Shown: piece by piece, positions 62,715 to 64,000 of the stretch
Numbering within the stretch: the stretch's first letter is position 1
Layout of the letters: every line of letters begins with the position of its first letter
Assembly (NCBI GenBank): GCA_913046035.1
Contig: CAJWSW010000003.1
Span: 23,765-87,764 of the forward strand
Source of the DNA: an uncultured Alphaproteobacteria bacterium
Lineage (GTDB): Bacteria; Pseudomonadota; Alphaproteobacteria; MPNO01; UBA830
Reading direction: 5' to 3'
Length of the DNA stretch: 64,000 nucleotides
Position numbers and translations under genes: made by a program
Notes under the pieces: model-generated
What the model was told of the DNA's origin: nothing
Database searches by the model: none
What the model saw: only the letters and a program-made list of their open reading frames with translations

Positions 62715-63752
62715 TTATTTAAAGCCGAGTACCATTTTGAGCTTCGCAATCGTCGGCTTAGGCGTCGCGTAAGCCTCCGCCACTAGTTTATTTAATGTGG
62801 CCCCTTCAACAGGATTAACTGGCGCATTGCGTTTCTTTGCATCGGCCAAGAATTTGTCATCATTCAGCATTGCCATGAACGCCTTGCGAAGCGCAGCAAC
62901 GCGATCCTTTGGTACTTCCGGATGAACCCAGAACCCCATGCCTATCCGAGGGGCCACTTCAAGAAAACGAACCATCGCCTTTTCCTCGGCGCTTTTTGCT
63001 AAATTGATCAATTTAGGAATGTTCGGCAGGGCAGCAATCTCACCGCCGTAGCTGGCGAGGTGATTAAGCTTATTGTTGGCAACCCACGCCGGCTTTCCAG
63101 CGGTCCAGCCAGACCAGTAGTTCATTCGTCCGTGGACTTCGCCACCTTCCATTGCCTTATTAATTTTCGCGCCGCCTTTGTATCCCTTGACGATTTTAAA
63201 TTTTGTTCCTGCAATATGATTTAACAATGTAGGGGCGAGATAGGTCTCAGAGCCAAGCCCAGTTGAACCCATAATCACTTCGGTTTTTTGGGCTTCTGCC
63301 AAGGTGCTAACGGGCGCCTTATGCCACACTGAAATTACAGCCGGGCGTGGGGTGATGGACCCAAGCCATTGGAACTTTGACGCATCAAACTTCATTTTTC
63401 GAAGAAGTGGGGCAAGAACCGATGGCGCCAAAGCCTCAGCGATATATGTGCCGTCTTTCGGTGCTGCATTGTACGCATACGCCGCCCCCTTGGTGCCTCC
63501 GCCGCCAGGACGCGACTGGATAATCACATCCGGGTTTCCGGGAATATGTTTTCCAAGGTGTTCGGTGGTGAGCCGCCCATATAGACCGAGCGTCGCACCG
63601 AGGCCCGAAGGTACCATTACAGTAACAGTTTTGCCCTTATAAAACTCTGCAGCCTTACTTTGACTGTGACCGCCAGCGATAGCATCGGCACTTATGCTGA
63701 GAACCGCGGCGACGGGTAAAGCTGAGATTGTTTGTTTTATACGCTTAGACAT
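62715..63752 (-). CDS. tctC: TTT-family substrate-binding protein (TctC/Bug)
   Basis: A 345-residue periplasmic binding protein of the Bug/TctC family. An N-terminal signal peptide (basic start, hydrophobic core about 10-24, AIA before a likely cleavage site near 27) is followed by the domain start AAEFYKGKTVTVMVPSGLGA. The binding-site loop SRPGGGG is near residue 80. It should deliver an organic acid to the TctAB fusion. I use the ATG at 63752, which has GGGAGG 7 bases upstream; the longer frame to 63815 has no site. The gene is in an unusual place, convergent with its membrane partner. Confidence 0.88.
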   Translation of the reverse strand: MSKRIKQTISALPVAAVLSISADAIAGGHSQSKAAEFYKGKTVTVMVPSGLGATLGLYGRLTTEHLGKHIPGNPDVIIQSRPGGGGTKGAAYAYNAAPKDGTYIAEALAPSVLAPLLRKMKFDASKFQWLGSITPRPAVISVWHKAPVSTLAEAQKTEVIMGSTGLGSETYLAPTLLNHIAGTKFKIVKGYKGGAKINKAMEGGEVHGRMNYWSGWTAGKPAWVANNKLNHLASYGGEIAALPNIPKLINLAKSAEEKAMVRFLEVAPRIGMGFWVHPEVPKDRVAALRKAFMAMLNDDKFLADAKKRNAPVNPVEGATLNKLVAEAYATPKPTIAKLKMVLGFK

Positions 63753-63771
63753 TAAGATCCTCCCTTTTTGT

Positions 63772-63822
63772 TTTTCATTTTTGCGCAGACAAAAGACTAG
63801 GCGGCTGGCGCACAAATGAAAA
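63772..63822. promoter_or_regulatory. Inverted repeat in the tctC upstream region
   Basis: TTTTCATTTTTGCGC (63772-63786) and GCGCACAAATGAAAA (63808-63822) are inverted arms with one mismatch in 15 and a 21-base spacer. The repeat lies between tctC and the divergent regulator-like gene and could be its operator, or a leader hairpin of tctC. Confidence 0.45.
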
Positions 63823-63909
63823 GGGGGTTTACAGATTGATCAGTCACCAACAGTCCGGGTTGCCCTCGCTACGATTTGAGGGCATTCATTGAATTCGAAG
63901 GAGAAAAAA

Positions 63910-64000
63910 ATGTCAGACGCCGCAAAGGCACCTTCAAAAAGGGGGAGCACGAAGACAAGCGATAACCTTACCCGTGAGGCTTGGGTTTCTGGCGCTTGGG
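63910..64000 (+). CDS. Start of a probable TetR-family regulator (truncated by window end)
   Basis: Thirty codons are visible from the ATG at 63910, with AAGGAG 6 bases upstream. A basic Ser/Lys-rich stretch is followed by LTREAWVSGAW, which resembles the first helix of TetR-type DNA-binding domains. It is divergent from tctC, the usual place for a local regulator. The fragment is too short for certainty. Confidence 0.5.
   Translation, partial: MSDAAKAPSKRGSTKTSDNLTREAWVSGAW

Overview
The window looks like chromosomal DNA of a free-living, metabolically versatile alphaproteobacterium. I infer this from gene content only: LigAB-type ring cleavage, a fused 2-oxoacid:ferredoxin oxidoreductase, several molybdenum hydroxylases, TRAP and TTT carboxylate transporters, TauD dioxygenases, hydantoinase-like HyuAB, and F420 biosynthesis genes of the kind found in a minority of proteobacteria. 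The region is densely coding. I see no rRNA, tRNA, CRISPR array, insertion sequence or phage module. Both strands are used in short operons of 2-5 genes.

Layout. (a) 1-5.6 kb: an AI-2E family permease, a DASS/SLC13 carboxylate carrier, a ThDP enzyme with a cysteine-dioxygenase-like cupin, and PsiE. (b) 5.7-9.2 kb, minus strand: amidase, SDR, ligA and ligB, an aromatic meta-cleavage operon. (c) 9.3-13.1 kb: an SDR, then a fused CofG-CofH (FbiC) and an F420:NADP oxidoreductase-like gene, coupled by ATGA. (d) 13.3-19.4 kb: two molybdenum-hydroxylase large subunits with an amidase between them. (e) 19.6-25.8 kb: DUF2177, a Bax-like glucosaminidase, LysR, a cupin, a stand-alone malonyl-CoA decarboxylase N-terminal domain, and a divergent pair of TauD dioxygenases. 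(f) 25.9-30.0 kb: a conserved anabolic block of thrH, ispG, a three-domain Nfu, a small unknown gene and a second CDO-like cupin. (g) 30.2-33.1 kb, minus strand: korA-korB. (h) 33.3-39.9 kb: a tight five-gene operon with CoxM-like FAD subunit, fused CoxS-CoxL, a 6-hydroxynicotinate reductase homologue, UPF0280 and DUF1185. (i) 40-48.8 kb: another lone CoxL, a second DUF1185, hyuA-hyuB, an isochorismatase-fold hydrolase and an SDR. (j) 49-53.6 kb: TRAP DctQM with no DctP, and EamA-SDR-EamA. (k) 53.5-64 kb: an acyl-CoA ligase, a CaiB-type CoA transferase, an EamA, a short citrate-synthase-like lyase, an amidohydrolase, a TctA-TctB fusion, TctC, and the start of a probable TetR regulator.

How the parts may work together. 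Block h plus korAB and hyuAB looks like a pathway for an N-heteroaromatic compound. A molybdenum hydroxylase would oxidise the ring, a ferredoxin-dependent reductase would reduce it, and ATP-dependent hydantoinase/oxoprolinase-type and isochorismatase-type hydrolases would open and trim it. Three divergent or dispersed promoters (korA, coxM-like, hyuA) carry a nearly identical GTAYACAWACAA element about 31 bp from a -35 box and 22-26 bp from the start codon. This suggests one repressor, not encoded here, controls all three units, and it ties the KorAB reductant source to the reductive step. This shared operator and the ferredoxin-coupled ring-reduction module are the most interesting things in the window. 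The F420 genes beside orphan molybdenum hydroxylases are second. Substrates are inferred throughout; no function has been tested.
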